Assembly (NCBI RefSeq): GCF_002835465.1
Contig: NZ_PIZM01000016.1
Location: forward strand, 1-46,182
Length of the DNA: 46,182 nt
Direction of reading: 5' to 3'
Source: Psychromonas sp. psych-6C06
Lineage (GTDB): Bacteria > Pseudomonadota > Gammaproteobacteria > Enterobacterales > Psychromonadaceae
In this document: one piece after another, positions 15,944-24,364 of the stretch
Numbering within the stretch: position 1 is the first letter of the stretch
Layout of the letters: every line of letters starts with the position of its first letter
Translations under genes and position numbers: made by a program
The notes under the pieces: generated by a model
Seen by the model: the letters and a program-made list of their open reading frames with translations, nothing else
Database searches by the model: none
What the model was told of the DNA's origin: nothing

Positions 15944-16933
15944 TTAAAATTCATTAAAATAGAATACAATGCTTCCGCCAGAAAGTGCACTCCCCCTATT
16001 AATATTAATACCTATCCCTACGTTTTTAGCAAAGCTAGTGTATTTATGTATGTCGAGGAGAGTACCAATGCCTACTTCATAGTAGTGGTCTGTTTGCAGT
16101 GGTGAAACCATATCTCCTTGGATATCGATACGTTGAAATTTGAAATATAGTGATTCTGCATGCATAGCAGATTGGTTGATATCAAAATGTAATTTTAATC
16201 CATTATTGATCCGCCACCCTTTAGGTTGAGCTCCCGAACTTGAATCTGCACCAGAATAAACACTGCCAATAAAGTAGTTCATGTCTGCTGAAAACTGCCA
16301 TTTACCCCATGTCGTTGGATAGGTGTAAGTAAGTTTAGCATTAGGCTCAATAATAGCAGCGTTAGCAATAACGTTGTAATAAATGCCATCGAGTAAAGGT
16401 TTATATTCATTGGACTGACTGCTGTTATAGCTATATTGATTTTTAAAGTGCATTAAATGTGCACCGAGTCTAAGTCTTAATTTCCATTTTTCGGTTAACG
16501 GAGTGTAATGACTGTAGGCGCTATATAAGGCGTATATTTTATCGCTGTTCTCATCGGCTTGATATTGTGTGCCTGCCAATAAATTATTACTGCTTTTTTG
16601 GGCAACATAGGAAAAACGCACCATGATTTTATCTGACCATATTGGATTTTTTTCATCTAGTACAAAAGTGTAAGGAATACTATAAACAGAGAGTTCATTA
16701 CGTAACTTTATAGAGTCGCCCTCTTTGATGCTAGTAGCAAAATCATCATGGGAAGGGCTTAACAGGGCATCCGGGTTAAAGTTGGCAATGCCTAAACTGA
16801 TAGACTCGTTGTCGGATAGTAAGATGGCGGTGGCGAATGTTTCTTCAAAATATCGATTAGGATAGCTGGCAAAACAAGCTGGAATGCTGATGATTATTGA
16901 AAATATTGTCGTTATTAATTGCTGTTTTAACAT
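15944..16933 (-). CDS. outer-membrane beta-barrel protein, possible solitary autotransporter-like barrel
   Basis: 329 residues with a signal peptide (about 1-22, ending ACFASY). Alternating hydrophobic/aromatic strands run throughout and the last strand ends GGSIVFYFNEF, with an aromatic terminal residue as in BAM substrates. The length and pattern recall the 'solitary outer membrane autotransporter beta-barrel' family of vibrios, but I cannot confirm this without a search. No passenger domain is present. The function is unknown. The gene lies upstream of the Kef gene on the same strand with a 43-base gap, so co-transcription is possible. Confidence 0.65.
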   Translation of the reverse strand: MLKQQLITTIFSIIISIPACFASYPNRYFEETFATAILLSDNESISLGIANFNPDALLSPSHDDFATSIKEGDSIKLRNELSVYSIPYTFVLDEKNPIWSDKIMVRFSYVAQKSSNNLLAGTQYQADENSDKIYALYSAYSHYTPLTEKWKLRLRLGAHLMHFKNQYSYNSSQSNEYKPLLDGIYYNVIANAAIIEPNAKLTYTYPTTWGKWQFSADMNYFIGSVYSGADSSSGAQPKGWRINNGLKLHFDINQSAMHAESLYFKFQRIDIQGDMVSPLQTDHYYEVGIGTLLDIHKYTSFAKNVGIGININRGSALSGGSIVFYFNEF

Positions 16934-17055
16934 CTACTTATTCCATTAGTAACATCCGTTGTTAGAATAAGTGTAGGTGAAATTGTTTGTGAAGTCAGTG
17001 GTTTTACAATGAAAGTGACACCGTCACTTTCATTTAATAGTTGATCATGAGTAGC

Positions 17056-17790
17056 TTATAGGTTTGTATCTAAGAAGCCTAAAAATGCATTCCATGATTT
17101 CTTATCGGCAACTTCTTGGTAACGAGGTGAGCCCATTACTGTAAAAGCATGGGGTGCGCCAGAATAGATTTGAATTTCATAGTCTGCTTTTACTGCTTCA
17201 AGCTGCACACCAAGATCAGACACTTGACTCAATGGGATTGCACTATCAGCACCGCCATGTGCGACTAAAATAGGTGCATTTAGGTTATTGTAATTTTGTC
17301 CTTCTGGCGTAGCTAACCCACCGTGAAAAGTAGCATAACCTTTTACTTCTGGCGCCTTTGCTGATCTCGCAAGTTCCAAGACAGCCGCTCCTCCAAAGCA
17401 ATATCCCATCACAACCATCTCATCTTTACTGAGCTTTTTAGATTCACTAATACCGGCTAGAATTAAGCTGCGCATTTTTTCACGATCTTTATATAACTTT
17501 CCTGTCTCTTCTTTTTTCGCCTTGGTTTCAGTAGGACGGTTGCCTTCGCCGTATAAGTCAGCAGCGAAGGTGTTATAACCTTGTTTGGCGAGCATATCTG
17601 CACGTTTTATCTCATAATCTGTTAGTCCATCCCAATCATGGATAAGTAGTACACTACCCTTTGACTCTCCCTGTGCTTTAGCAAAGTAGCCTTGGTAATT
17701 TTTACCGTCAACTTGATAATTTACTTGCTGTGCAGCAGCTGGCAAGCTCACTAATAAACTTAACCCTAAACCTAATCCCAATGCTTTCAT
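17056..17790 (-). CDS. secreted dienelactone hydrolase-family protein
   Basis: 244 residues: a signal peptide (about 1-20, ending PAAAQ) and an alpha/beta-hydrolase of the DLH family. The triad is visible as Cys131 in GYCFGG, Asp182 in HGGADSAIP and His214 in GAPHAF; HDWDG at 51-55 is the usual DLH element. The family hydrolyses dienelactones or other esters. Export to the periplasm suggests a substrate other than the classical chlorocatechol intermediate. It is a single gene. Confidence 0.88.
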   Translation of the reverse strand: MKALGLGLGLSLLVSLPAAAQQVNYQVDGKNYQGYFAKAQGESKGSVLLIHDWDGLTDYEIKRADMLAKQGYNTFAADLYGEGNRPTETKAKKEETGKLYKDREKMRSLILAGISESKKLSKDEMVVMGYCFGGAAVLELARSAKAPEVKGYATFHGGLATPEGQNYNNLNAPILVAHGGADSAIPLSQVSDLGVQLEAVKADYEIQIYSGAPHAFTVMGSPRYQEVADKKSWNAFLGFLDTNL

Positions 17791-18164
17791 TGTCTATACT
17801 CCATTTGATGTTATAGGTAGCAAACGTAATAAGCAGATTAATATTTTTACTAAAAAATATTTAATACTGACAACAATTGTTCACTACCACTAAATTTAGC
17901 AGGTGTTGTAAAAATTACCTGATTAAAACACTCAGATATAACCTCAGTACGTTTTAGGACTTTAAAAGATCATCTTTTCTGTAAAAAAATATAGAAAAAC
18001 GATGCGCTGAAGATACATCTAACGTGTCAGCATTCTTTACAGAATTTTTTTATCTTGTTATTGCTAATATAAAGTTTGTTGTATTTCAATGTGTTGCTTG
18101 TTTGGTGTGTTTCTTGCTTGGTAATTTAATACGTCAGAAATTTATACTTCCCTTAGGAATAAAA

Positions 18165-18749
18165 ATGAAAAAATATATCTTTAGTATTGGTGTTTTAGTA
18201 CTGCTTAGCGTGAGCCAATTTGCATCAGCAAGCTTAATCATTGTATCAAAAATCGTAGTGACGCCATCTAGTCTTAATGCGCAAGGTTGGTTACAAGTTT
18301 CAGAAGTCGTGGCAACGCAGACTGGTACAGGTAATGATGTCGCGTTAACAACTGCTGGTGCGACAGCTACAGGTTCATCAAACTGGCCAAACTCAAGCCC
18401 TAATTATGCCATTGACGGTATTTCACCAGCAGGTTACCCAAATATTTTCCATTCTTACGAAAATGACGGTAGTTCGTTTTTAAATATCTTTTTAGCTGCA
18501 CCTACTGAGTTGGATTCATTGACTTTATTTGGACGTAACAACTGTTGTTCAACTCGTGATATTTTTGATATCGCATTATATGATATGGCTGGCGGACTTT
18601 TGTTTGAAGCTGAAGGCTTAGATGCAACTGGTGCTGCTCATCGTGTTGATGTTTCATTTGCTAATGTAGCGGTTCCGGCACCAGCATCTGTTTTCATGAT
18701 GGTATTTTTATTATTAGGTTTTGGTTTTTATAATAAAAGAAATCGCTAA
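18165..18749 (+). CDS. PEP-CTERM-like exported protein with discoidin-like domain
   Basis: About 194 residues. There is a signal peptide (1-23, ending QFASAS) and a 150-residue beta-rich region with a discoidin/carbohydrate-binding look (NYAIDGISP, SLTLFGRNNCCSTRD, a pair of adjacent Cys). The C-terminal sorting signal is VPAPAS, then a hydrophobic helix, then KRNR. This three-part tail is what exosortase recognises, and PAP in place of PEP is a common variant. No exosortase gene is in the window. The frame is open back to 18024, but the ATG at 18165 has TAGGAA upstream and starts exactly at the signal peptide, so the extra 47 codons are rejected. AAAAGAT-C-ATCTTTT at 17964-17978 is a palindrome in the upstream region. 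Confidence 0.75.
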   Translation: MKKYIFSIGVLVLLSVSQFASASLIIVSKIVVTPSSLNAQGWLQVSEVVATQTGTGNDVALTTAGATATGSSNWPNSSPNYAIDGISPAGYPNIFHSYENDGSSFLNIFLAAPTELDSLTLFGRNNCCSTRDIFDIALYDMAGGLLFEAEGLDATGAAHRVDVSFANVAVPAPASVFMMVFLLLGFGFYNKRNR

Positions 18750-18796
18750 TTTACGACCTATTAACCGCATATTCAGCTCATCTTATTAAATGAATA

Positions 18797-18829
18797 AAAC
18801 CGAACCTCCCGCGGAAGTTCGGTTTTTTT
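18797..18829 (+). terminator. terminator of the PEP-CTERM-like gene
   Basis: Stem AAACCGAAC / GTTCGGTTT extended by TCC/GGA after one mismatch, followed by a run of T. It lies about 50 bases after the stop codon. Confidence 0.88.
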
Positions 18830-19016
18830 ATACTTATTATTTAACCTTAAAAGAACAATACCATTCACACATACACACATAGTGTGTGATTTAAATTTTG
18901 CATAGGAAAACGTCTTCATTCGAGAAGTGCTTTTTAATCAGTAAAAGAGATCGGCTATTTACTGTAATTGGCATAATGGATTGTTTTCGCTACTATATTA
19001 TCCAACTATAGTCATG

Positions 19017-20204
19017 TTAAAAACCGCTACCTACATTGAAGTAAAGGGCATTATCATCTTTGCTAAAGGCAATGTCTGCACCAATAAATAATCCATAACG
19101 GCGTGCAATTTGATAACGAAAACCGACACCATAGGCTTGTACGGTATTAGTTAGCTCTTCATTGTTAGAAAGCGTCATATCGGTTTTTGTTTCAGTAAAA
19201 CCCGTGCCATAAAAGGTAGAAACTAGCCAGCGCGTATCGACTTTATAACTGACTTGTGACTGGATAGTGGCGATCGTATCGCCTTGATACCGATATGAGG
19301 GGATACCGCGTAATTTTACATAGGGTTTTACCGTTGGCGGCAAAAACGTATCGTCACTGTTAAAATACTGATAATTACCAGCAAAGGCTAATATCCATTG
19401 TTCTGCAAGAGGGATATATGTCTCTGCTTTGAGATCCAAATTTGAGTAGTTCCAGTCACTGCCTATTTTACTATCGTAAACCATATATTCTCCAGCAACA
19501 GAATAGCCTTCGGTAGGCAGGAATATATTGTTGCGCGTATCGTATATTGCGGTAAGACCGAGCCCAGAGGTGACTGCATCACTGCCTAGGGTGAGTGCCA
19601 TTATACTATCAATCACTTTGTTATCTGAGCTGATAGTGCTTTTCCCTAACAGTTGTTTGGCTCCTAACATTAATGGTGTCTGTGCAATACGAAATTGGAT
19701 ATGCTGAACCCCTAAGATTCCCCGGGTTTCAGTGGCAAATTTAAAGGTGTTATTTGTGCCTCCAATACTGATGTCACTGTATATATCAAGGTTTGCTCTA
19801 CCACCACCAACGCCACCTACATAACGAATTGAATCTTTGAACCATGAGCGTCGATGACCGGCAAAAGCAAACCAAGTACCGTTTTCTGTTCCTGCTGCTC
19901 CTGCCACGGTGACCGCGGGTGGTATTAACTGAGCACCACCATCGAGAGAAGTCAGAGCGAGTTGTTTGCGTTTTTCTTTATCTTCTTCACTCTCATGCAG
20001 AAATACACCTGCCACCCCAACTCCAAGCCCTACAGATGGCTCCGTGATGAGAATAGGAATAGGGAGAAAACCATAAGCATTTTCGGCAAGGTGATTACCA
20101 AGATCAAATTTACCATCAACGGGATCGGTAAATGAGGCAATAGCTGGAGACTGATACAATAGCGGTAAGATAAGCGCTGTCGCTAGTCGTTTATATTTTT
20201 TCAT
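19017..20204 (-). CDS. BamA/TamA-family outer membrane protein (bacterial surface antigen domain)
   Basis: 395 residues with a signal peptide (about 1-23) and a C-terminal 16-strand-type barrel as in the Omp85 'surface antigen' domain. Supporting features are TSGLGLTAIYDTRNNIFLPTEGY (about 210-232), the VKLRGIPSYRYQGD segment resembling the lid/L6 VRGF region, and a terminal YFNVGSGF strand. No POTRA repeats are present. It is therefore a short Omp85 relative, not BamA itself, and its role (export, adhesion or barrel-only protein) is unknown. It is transcribed in the same direction as the LysR gene behind it, with a 56-base gap. Confidence 0.78.
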   Translation of the reverse strand: MKKYKRLATALILPLLYQSPAIASFTDPVDGKFDLGNHLAENAYGFLPIPILITEPSVGLGVGVAGVFLHESEEDKEKRKQLALTSLDGGAQLIPPAVTVAGAAGTENGTWFAFAGHRRSWFKDSIRYVGGVGGGRANLDIYSDISIGGTNNTFKFATETRGILGVQHIQFRIAQTPLMLGAKQLLGKSTISSDNKVIDSIMALTLGSDAVTSGLGLTAIYDTRNNIFLPTEGYSVAGEYMVYDSKIGSDWNYSNLDLKAETYIPLAEQWILAFAGNYQYFNSDDTFLPPTVKPYVKLRGIPSYRYQGDTIATIQSQVSYKVDTRWLVSTFYGTGFTETKTDMTLSNNEELTNTVQAYGVGFRYQIARRYGLFIGADIAFSKDDNALYFNVGSGF

Positions 20205-20260
20205 TAAACTCCTTTTAAATGATAATTCGTTCTAGTTCTGACCACCAAATGATTACGGCA

Positions 20261-21169
20261 TCAGATAGCTTTTTGTGTAATTAAGGCGAAGAGTTTATTT
20301 CTAAGCCATTGATGTGCTTTACTTTTCTCTGTTCTTTTATGCCAAATCATATAATGCTCTAGCGGGTGTGTTGCAAATGGCAAGGTTAACGCTTGTAATT
20401 TGAATAATGGGGCATAAACGAGACTCATGCTTCGTGGGGCGACGCAGAGAATATTGCTATTAGAGGCGAGTGCTAAGCCTGAAATAATCGAATCGCAATC
20501 CGCCATTATTTGCCGCTCTTTTAAAGGTATTTTACTCACAGCAGTGATCCCATCGACACCTGTTCTACGCATCTTTAATCGTACATGCTCTGCTTCATAA
20601 AACTGCGATAATGAGATTTCCCCTTGAATAATATTATGTTTTTCACTGCAAGTGATAATGAGTTGGTCGCGATGAAAGTGTTTAGTTTGATAGGAAGGAT
20701 GATTAACGCTTCCAAAATCAATGGCTAAATCAGATTGTTGTCGACTTAATTTTTCTAGTAATTGTGTTTGCGCGTTGGGGGCAAGCTGAAAATTAATACG
20801 GCAGGCACCCATTGTACTATCTGTATCGACGAGGGGTTGTAAAAGTAGCATCATGGGCTCTGTTACAAAGACATTGAAAGTACGTGGATGCTGAATATCA
20901 AAGCTTTTTAAATTATCCAGTGCATTATCAACCCCCACATATAATGGGCCAATATCATTGGCTAATTGCACCGCTACGTTGGTGGGCGCAATGCCTCTTC
21001 CTTCGCGTATAAAAAGTGTTTGCCCTAGCTGTTTACTCAGACGTTTTAATATGCCACTGACTGCCGGTTGAGTTGAGTCTAATGCTTCGGCTGCTAAGGT
21101 GATCGAGTTTAAACGGTATACCTCTAAAAACACCCTTAAAAGATTTAAATCAATCTGATTCGACGACAT
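20261..21169 (-). CDS. LysR-family transcriptional regulator
   Basis: About 302 residues. The N-terminal winged helix-turn-helix (NLLRVFLEVYRLNSITLAAEAL, TQPAVSGILKRL) is followed by a LysR substrate-binding domain to about residue 295. The gene is divergent from the MBL-fold hydrolase operon, with a 128-base shared region containing a perfect inverted repeat at 21187-21208. By the usual LysR arrangement it should control that operon and itself. Two Mets are near the start; the one at 21169 has GAG at a better distance than the one at 21175, so I use it. Confidence 0.92.
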   Translation of the reverse strand: MSSNQIDLNLLRVFLEVYRLNSITLAAEALDSTQPAVSGILKRLSKQLGQTLFIREGRGIAPTNVAVQLANDIGPLYVGVDNALDNLKSFDIQHPRTFNVFVTEPMMLLLQPLVDTDSTMGACRINFQLAPNAQTQLLEKLSRQQSDLAIDFGSVNHPSYQTKHFHRDQLIITCSEKHNIIQGEISLSQFYEAEHVRLKMRRTGVDGITAVSKIPLKERQIMADCDSIISGLALASNSNILCVAPRSMSLVYAPLFKLQALTLPFATHPLEHYMIWHKRTEKSKAHQWLRNKLFALITQKAI

Positions 21170-21186
21170 AAACATCTCATTTTATT

Positions 21187-21208
21187 ATGTGTTGCATATA
21201 AAACACAT
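21187..21208. promoter_or_regulatory. candidate LysR-type operator
   Basis: ATGTGTT and AACACAT form a perfect 7-bp inverted repeat around eight bases, with the T/A ends typical of LysR sites. It lies 18 bases before the LysR start and about 90 bases before the MBL gene. Confidence 0.6.
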
Positions 21209-21297
21209 TATATATTGTTATTTAATAGCTCGCCATAATCCCTCCATCAATACAAAACAGTGATTAATTAATCGCACAAACCCATAAGGTGGAAATT

Positions 21298-22920
21298 ATG
21301 AAAAAATTCGCAAAGCTATCAACGATCACGTCAGTGATCCTTTTTTCAACATCGCTCATGGCACATGATCCGATGATGCAATACAACACCAAACAAACAG
21401 AAAGCAAAATTAAGAATACGGAAAAATTTGAATATCATGAAGGTGATACTTTAGATGAATATCTCGCATCGCAGCCAGAGGGTAAATTATATTCCACCGA
21501 GCAAGAGGTCTTATCGGTATTAATGGGTGGTGTTAATACGGGCGATTACCGCGATGCAACAAAAAGTGGCTGGAAAGAGGGGCTCATGTTTGAAGGTATC
21601 GCACCTTATGGAGACCATATGGTCTCCGGGGCAAACTGGTTCCCGCGTACCGAAGAGGTGCAACCGGATGAGATGCGTGTGACCTTTATGGGCACATCAC
21701 CGATGATCCGCCCAGGACAAGCAAATACTTCTATCTATGTTGAACTGGGTAATGGTTCAAACTTTGTCTTCGATTTAGGTGAAGCATCCATTGCGAACTA
21801 TGTGGCGGCCGGTGTCGCGCTTAACGAGCTCGATCATATCTTCATTACACATTTACATGTTGATCATTACGGCTCATTACCTTATCTGTACCAATTTGGT
21901 GGCTGGAATGGTCGTTGGGAAAAACCGTTAAACATCTACGGTCCAAGTGGTGCAACACCTGAGTATGGTACTCGTCATATGGTAGAGGGGATGCAGCAGA
22001 TGCTTAACTGGCATACCGATGCTTTTGATGTATTCCCTGCCGGTAACGACATTGTTGTTCATGAGTTTGACTTCCGTGATGATGGCGGCGTGATTTATGA
22101 CCAAGATAACGTACAAGTGATCCACTGGCGTCGTAGTCATGCAAAAGATGGGGCGTCGGGTTACCGTTTAAATTGGACGCAAGATGATGGACGCGTATTG
22201 TCATTTGTTTGGACGGGTGATGGTCGCCCAACCGAGCTTGATTTGAAATATGCAAAAGGGGCAGATCTGTTTATTACAGAGTTACAAACTGAGATTTTTG
22301 GTGTGTCATCGATTATCCAAGGTGTGCCACCGTTTTTAGCACGTTACACCGTTGATACGCATCACACACCGGCTTATGCTGCTGGTTATGTTGCAAATGA
22401 AGTGCAGCCACGTTTATTCATGACAACACATATGACCTTTGACCCATATTTAAATGAAGAAACGGTAGCAGAGGTACGACATCATTGGAAGGGGCCTTAT
22501 CACTTTGGTGCGCCAGACGGTATCGTTGTGAATATGACCAAAGACAATGCTTGGGTTCGTGAAGGCATCTTGCCTGACTTCCCTAATGCTCGTGCACCGC
22601 AATTTGATATGGCTGATGGTTCAGAGTTCCGTATCCCATTGCCCAAAAATTCGCGTGAAGATATTCAAGAGCAAGAGATCCGTGATTTAGAGATTGATCC
22701 AAAACTGTACTACCCAGAGGGCTATATGCCTGAACTCATGACTGAGTGGCCTGTTGATCGCGATATCGTGATCCCTGCTGAAGACGTGCCAAAAGCAATG
22801 AAAGAGGGCATGAATACGAAGCAAGAGTATATGGATAGAATGCGCGAGCACCACAACTTAGAGCGTAAATCGGTAACACGTCCGACAGAGCCGGGCAAAG
22901 GTGCTGGTACAGATAAATAA
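21298..22920 (+). CDS. secreted MBL-fold metallo-hydrolase
   Basis: 540 residues: a signal peptide (1-22, ending SLMAHD), a leader region of about 80 residues, then a metallo-beta-lactamase fold. VTFMGTSPMIRPGQANTS opens the fold, HLHVDH at 185-190 is the zinc motif, and VWTGDGRP and TTHMTFDP hold later metal ligands. The fold resembles RNase Z-like hydrolases, and the architecture resembles proteins labelled GntH-like (guanitoxin cluster) in databases. That label is by family resemblance only, and no other guanitoxin gene is present. ATG 21298 is the start: AAGGTGG at 21286-21292 is well spaced, and the in-frame GTG at 21289 sits inside it. It is the first gene of a three-gene secreted unit under the LysR regulator. 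Confidence 0.85.
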   Translation: MKKFAKLSTITSVILFSTSLMAHDPMMQYNTKQTESKIKNTEKFEYHEGDTLDEYLASQPEGKLYSTEQEVLSVLMGGVNTGDYRDATKSGWKEGLMFEGIAPYGDHMVSGANWFPRTEEVQPDEMRVTFMGTSPMIRPGQANTSIYVELGNGSNFVFDLGEASIANYVAAGVALNELDHIFITHLHVDHYGSLPYLYQFGGWNGRWEKPLNIYGPSGATPEYGTRHMVEGMQQMLNWHTDAFDVFPAGNDIVVHEFDFRDDGGVIYDQDNVQVIHWRRSHAKDGASGYRLNWTQDDGRVLSFVWTGDGRPTELDLKYAKGADLFITELQTEIFGVSSIIQGVPPFLARYTVDTHHTPAYAAGYVANEVQPRLFMTTHMTFDPYLNEETVAEVRHHWKGPYHFGAPDGIVVNMTKDNAWVREGILPDFPNARAPQFDMADGSEFRIPLPKNSREDIQEQEIRDLEIDPKLYYPEGYMPELMTEWPVDRDIVIPAEDVPKAMKEGMNTKQEYMDRMREHHNLERKSVTRPTEPGKGAGTDK

Positions 22921-22938
22921 TGCGACAGCAATAGTGAC

Positions 22939-22960
22939 AGTGGGGAACCTATTCCCCACT
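22939..22960 (+). other. intercistronic hairpin
   Basis: A perfect nine-bp stem (AGTGGGGAA / TTCCCCACT, loop CCTA) lies 18 bases after the MBL stop codon, with no T-run. It may protect or process the upstream message and so set the MBL gene above its downstream partners. Confidence 0.6.
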
Positions 22961-23009
22961 TATCAATATATTAGAGACATGAACATCTAACAAAAATTTG
23001 GAGTTTATT

Positions 23010-23543
23010 ATGAAAAAATCAATATTAACGGTCATCATCTTAAGCCTGCTATCAGGTAGCGCTTTTGCTTCGCAAAATAAAAGTGCTATCTCAAATGCAC
23101 AGGACTATCAGCCTGGTGCAATGAACAATAAAGATCGTTTGGCGGATATTGACCCTAACTACGAGTTAACGATGCCATCAGAAAAACCCGGCTACACGCA
23201 ATACGATAACCCATATATGTCAGAAAAAGGGACCTATTCAACCTATGTGAAGCCAAACCCTAATGATGAAATACACGTTGCAGATAAAGGATCTTTAAAA
23301 GTGGTGCATGGCCAAGGGGGCACGATTATTACTGAATATACCACTAAGAATGGAGAGAACAGTTTTACGGTAATGTGTGGTTACACCTCTGGCCCTGCTT
23401 ATTGGGCAGACAGCAAACCAGCGCAGGTATGTAAAGATGCACAGGCACTGGCGATAGCGTTAAAAGCAAAGGGCGAGTGGAAAGTTAATCCAATGGCGCA
23501 CTCCATACCCCCTGCGAAAATTACCGCAGAATCATCTTTATAA
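23010..23543 (+). CDS. secreted protein of unknown function
   Basis: 177 residues from ATG 23010 (GGAG eight bases upstream; the frame is open to 22998). The signal peptide is about 1-21, ending SAFASQ. The mature protein is hydrophilic, Pro/Lys/Tyr-rich in its first half (PGYTQYDNPYMSEKGTYSTY). It has two Cys (in FTVMCGYTSGP and AQVCKDAQ) that could form a disulfide in the periplasm. I do not recognise the family. It lies between the MBL gene and the histidine-rich gene on one probable transcript, so a joint role with the metallo-hydrolase is likely but undefined. Confidence 0.75.
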   Translation: MKKSILTVIILSLLSGSAFASQNKSAISNAQDYQPGAMNNKDRLADIDPNYELTMPSEKPGYTQYDNPYMSEKGTYSTYVKPNPNDEIHVADKGSLKVVHGQGGTIITEYTTKNGENSFTVMCGYTSGPAYWADSKPAQVCKDAQALAIALKAKGEWKVNPMAHSIPPAKITAESSL

Positions 23544-23594
23544 CTTTAGTGCCTAGCGAGCAGATCAATTACAACAATAAAAGGTGGAACTAAT

Positions 23595-24107
23595 ATGAAA
23601 CGATTAACAACGCTATTTATCAGTACATTATTACTTAGTCCGGCACTCTTATTTGCGTCAGAGCATGGCCATAGCCACAACCATTTCAGTCCAACACTAG
23701 AGGCTACTGGTAACGATATTATCAGTTTAACGGTGTGCTATAAAAATGGTTATTTAACTGACCAAGACCAAGAACCGGCGTTTAAAAACTTAATTAAACA
23801 TACCGGAGCGACTGGAGAAGAGCTAGGTATGTTCTATATGGACAGCTTAGGGGCGAAGGCAGAAATGATTATGTCAGATGATAGCAGTCGCGCCCTGTGG
23901 AGCGAAGATTTTTGCAGTGAGTTAACGGCGACTTACTTAGATGAAAACAAATTACAGCAAAAAATAGCACAGCATGCCACTCACCATGATGTTCACCATA
24001 GCCATGATCATCATAATCATGATCACGGAGAACACAAGCAAAACAGATTGTCTGCAGAGATGCTTGAGGAAGATGTAGCACGCGGACGTTTATTAAGTAT
24101 CAATTAA
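23595..24107 (+). CDS. secreted histidine-rich protein, probable metal binder
   Basis: 170 residues with a signal peptide (about 1-21, ending LLFAS). The mature N-terminus is His-rich (EHGHSHNHF). A second His cluster at 127-147 has 11 His in 21 residues, in HxHH/HDHHNHDH patterns. Two Cys lie between (in TVCYKNG and DFCSEL). Such clusters bind zinc, nickel or copper; as the last gene of an operon starting with a secreted metal-dependent hydrolase, zinc supply or buffering is a fair inference. The ribosome-binding site AAGGTGG matches that of the MBL gene. No known family is recognised. Confidence 0.75.
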   Translation: MKRLTTLFISTLLLSPALLFASEHGHSHNHFSPTLEATGNDIISLTVCYKNGYLTDQDQEPAFKNLIKHTGATGEELGMFYMDSLGAKAEMIMSDDSSRALWSEDFCSELTATYLDENKLQQKIAQHATHHDVHHSHDHHNHDHGEHKQNRLSAEMLEEDVARGRLLSIN

Positions 24108-24118
24108 CGGTTCCACCT

Positions 24119-24154
24119 AATGGGGGCAGGGTTTCGGCTCTGTTCCCATTTTCT
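24119..24154 (+). terminator. terminator of the MBL operon
   Basis: Stem AATGGG / CCCATT continued by two G-T pairs and CAG/CTG, followed by TTTTCTT. It closes the three-gene unit 12 bases after the last stop codon. Confidence 0.8.
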
Positions 24155-24364
24155 TCATGTATCAATTCAGCATTTCGGTAACACTTTGAGTATCCCTAGC
24201 GCTTTATTCAAAAATCCCCTCTATCACCTTTAAATTACGATTTACTTCATTGTTGCTTTACAGTAAGAAATTAGGCGTGATAATAGCGAGCCTAATACCA
24301 TCAAGATACTTATTATCAATGGTGGGGCGGTTTACTTACGTTTTATTACTCAAGATGAATAAGC

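Noticed and set aside
18024-18164. N-terminal extension of the PEP-CTERM-like gene
   Set aside because: The 47 upstream codons would add a second hydrophobic segment ahead of a complete signal peptide and have no ribosome-binding site, whereas the ATG at 18165 has one.
21298-24107. Guanitoxin-type biosynthetic cluster
   Set aside because: Only the MBL protein resembles a GntH-like family; no other gene of that pathway is present, so no toxin cluster is claimed.
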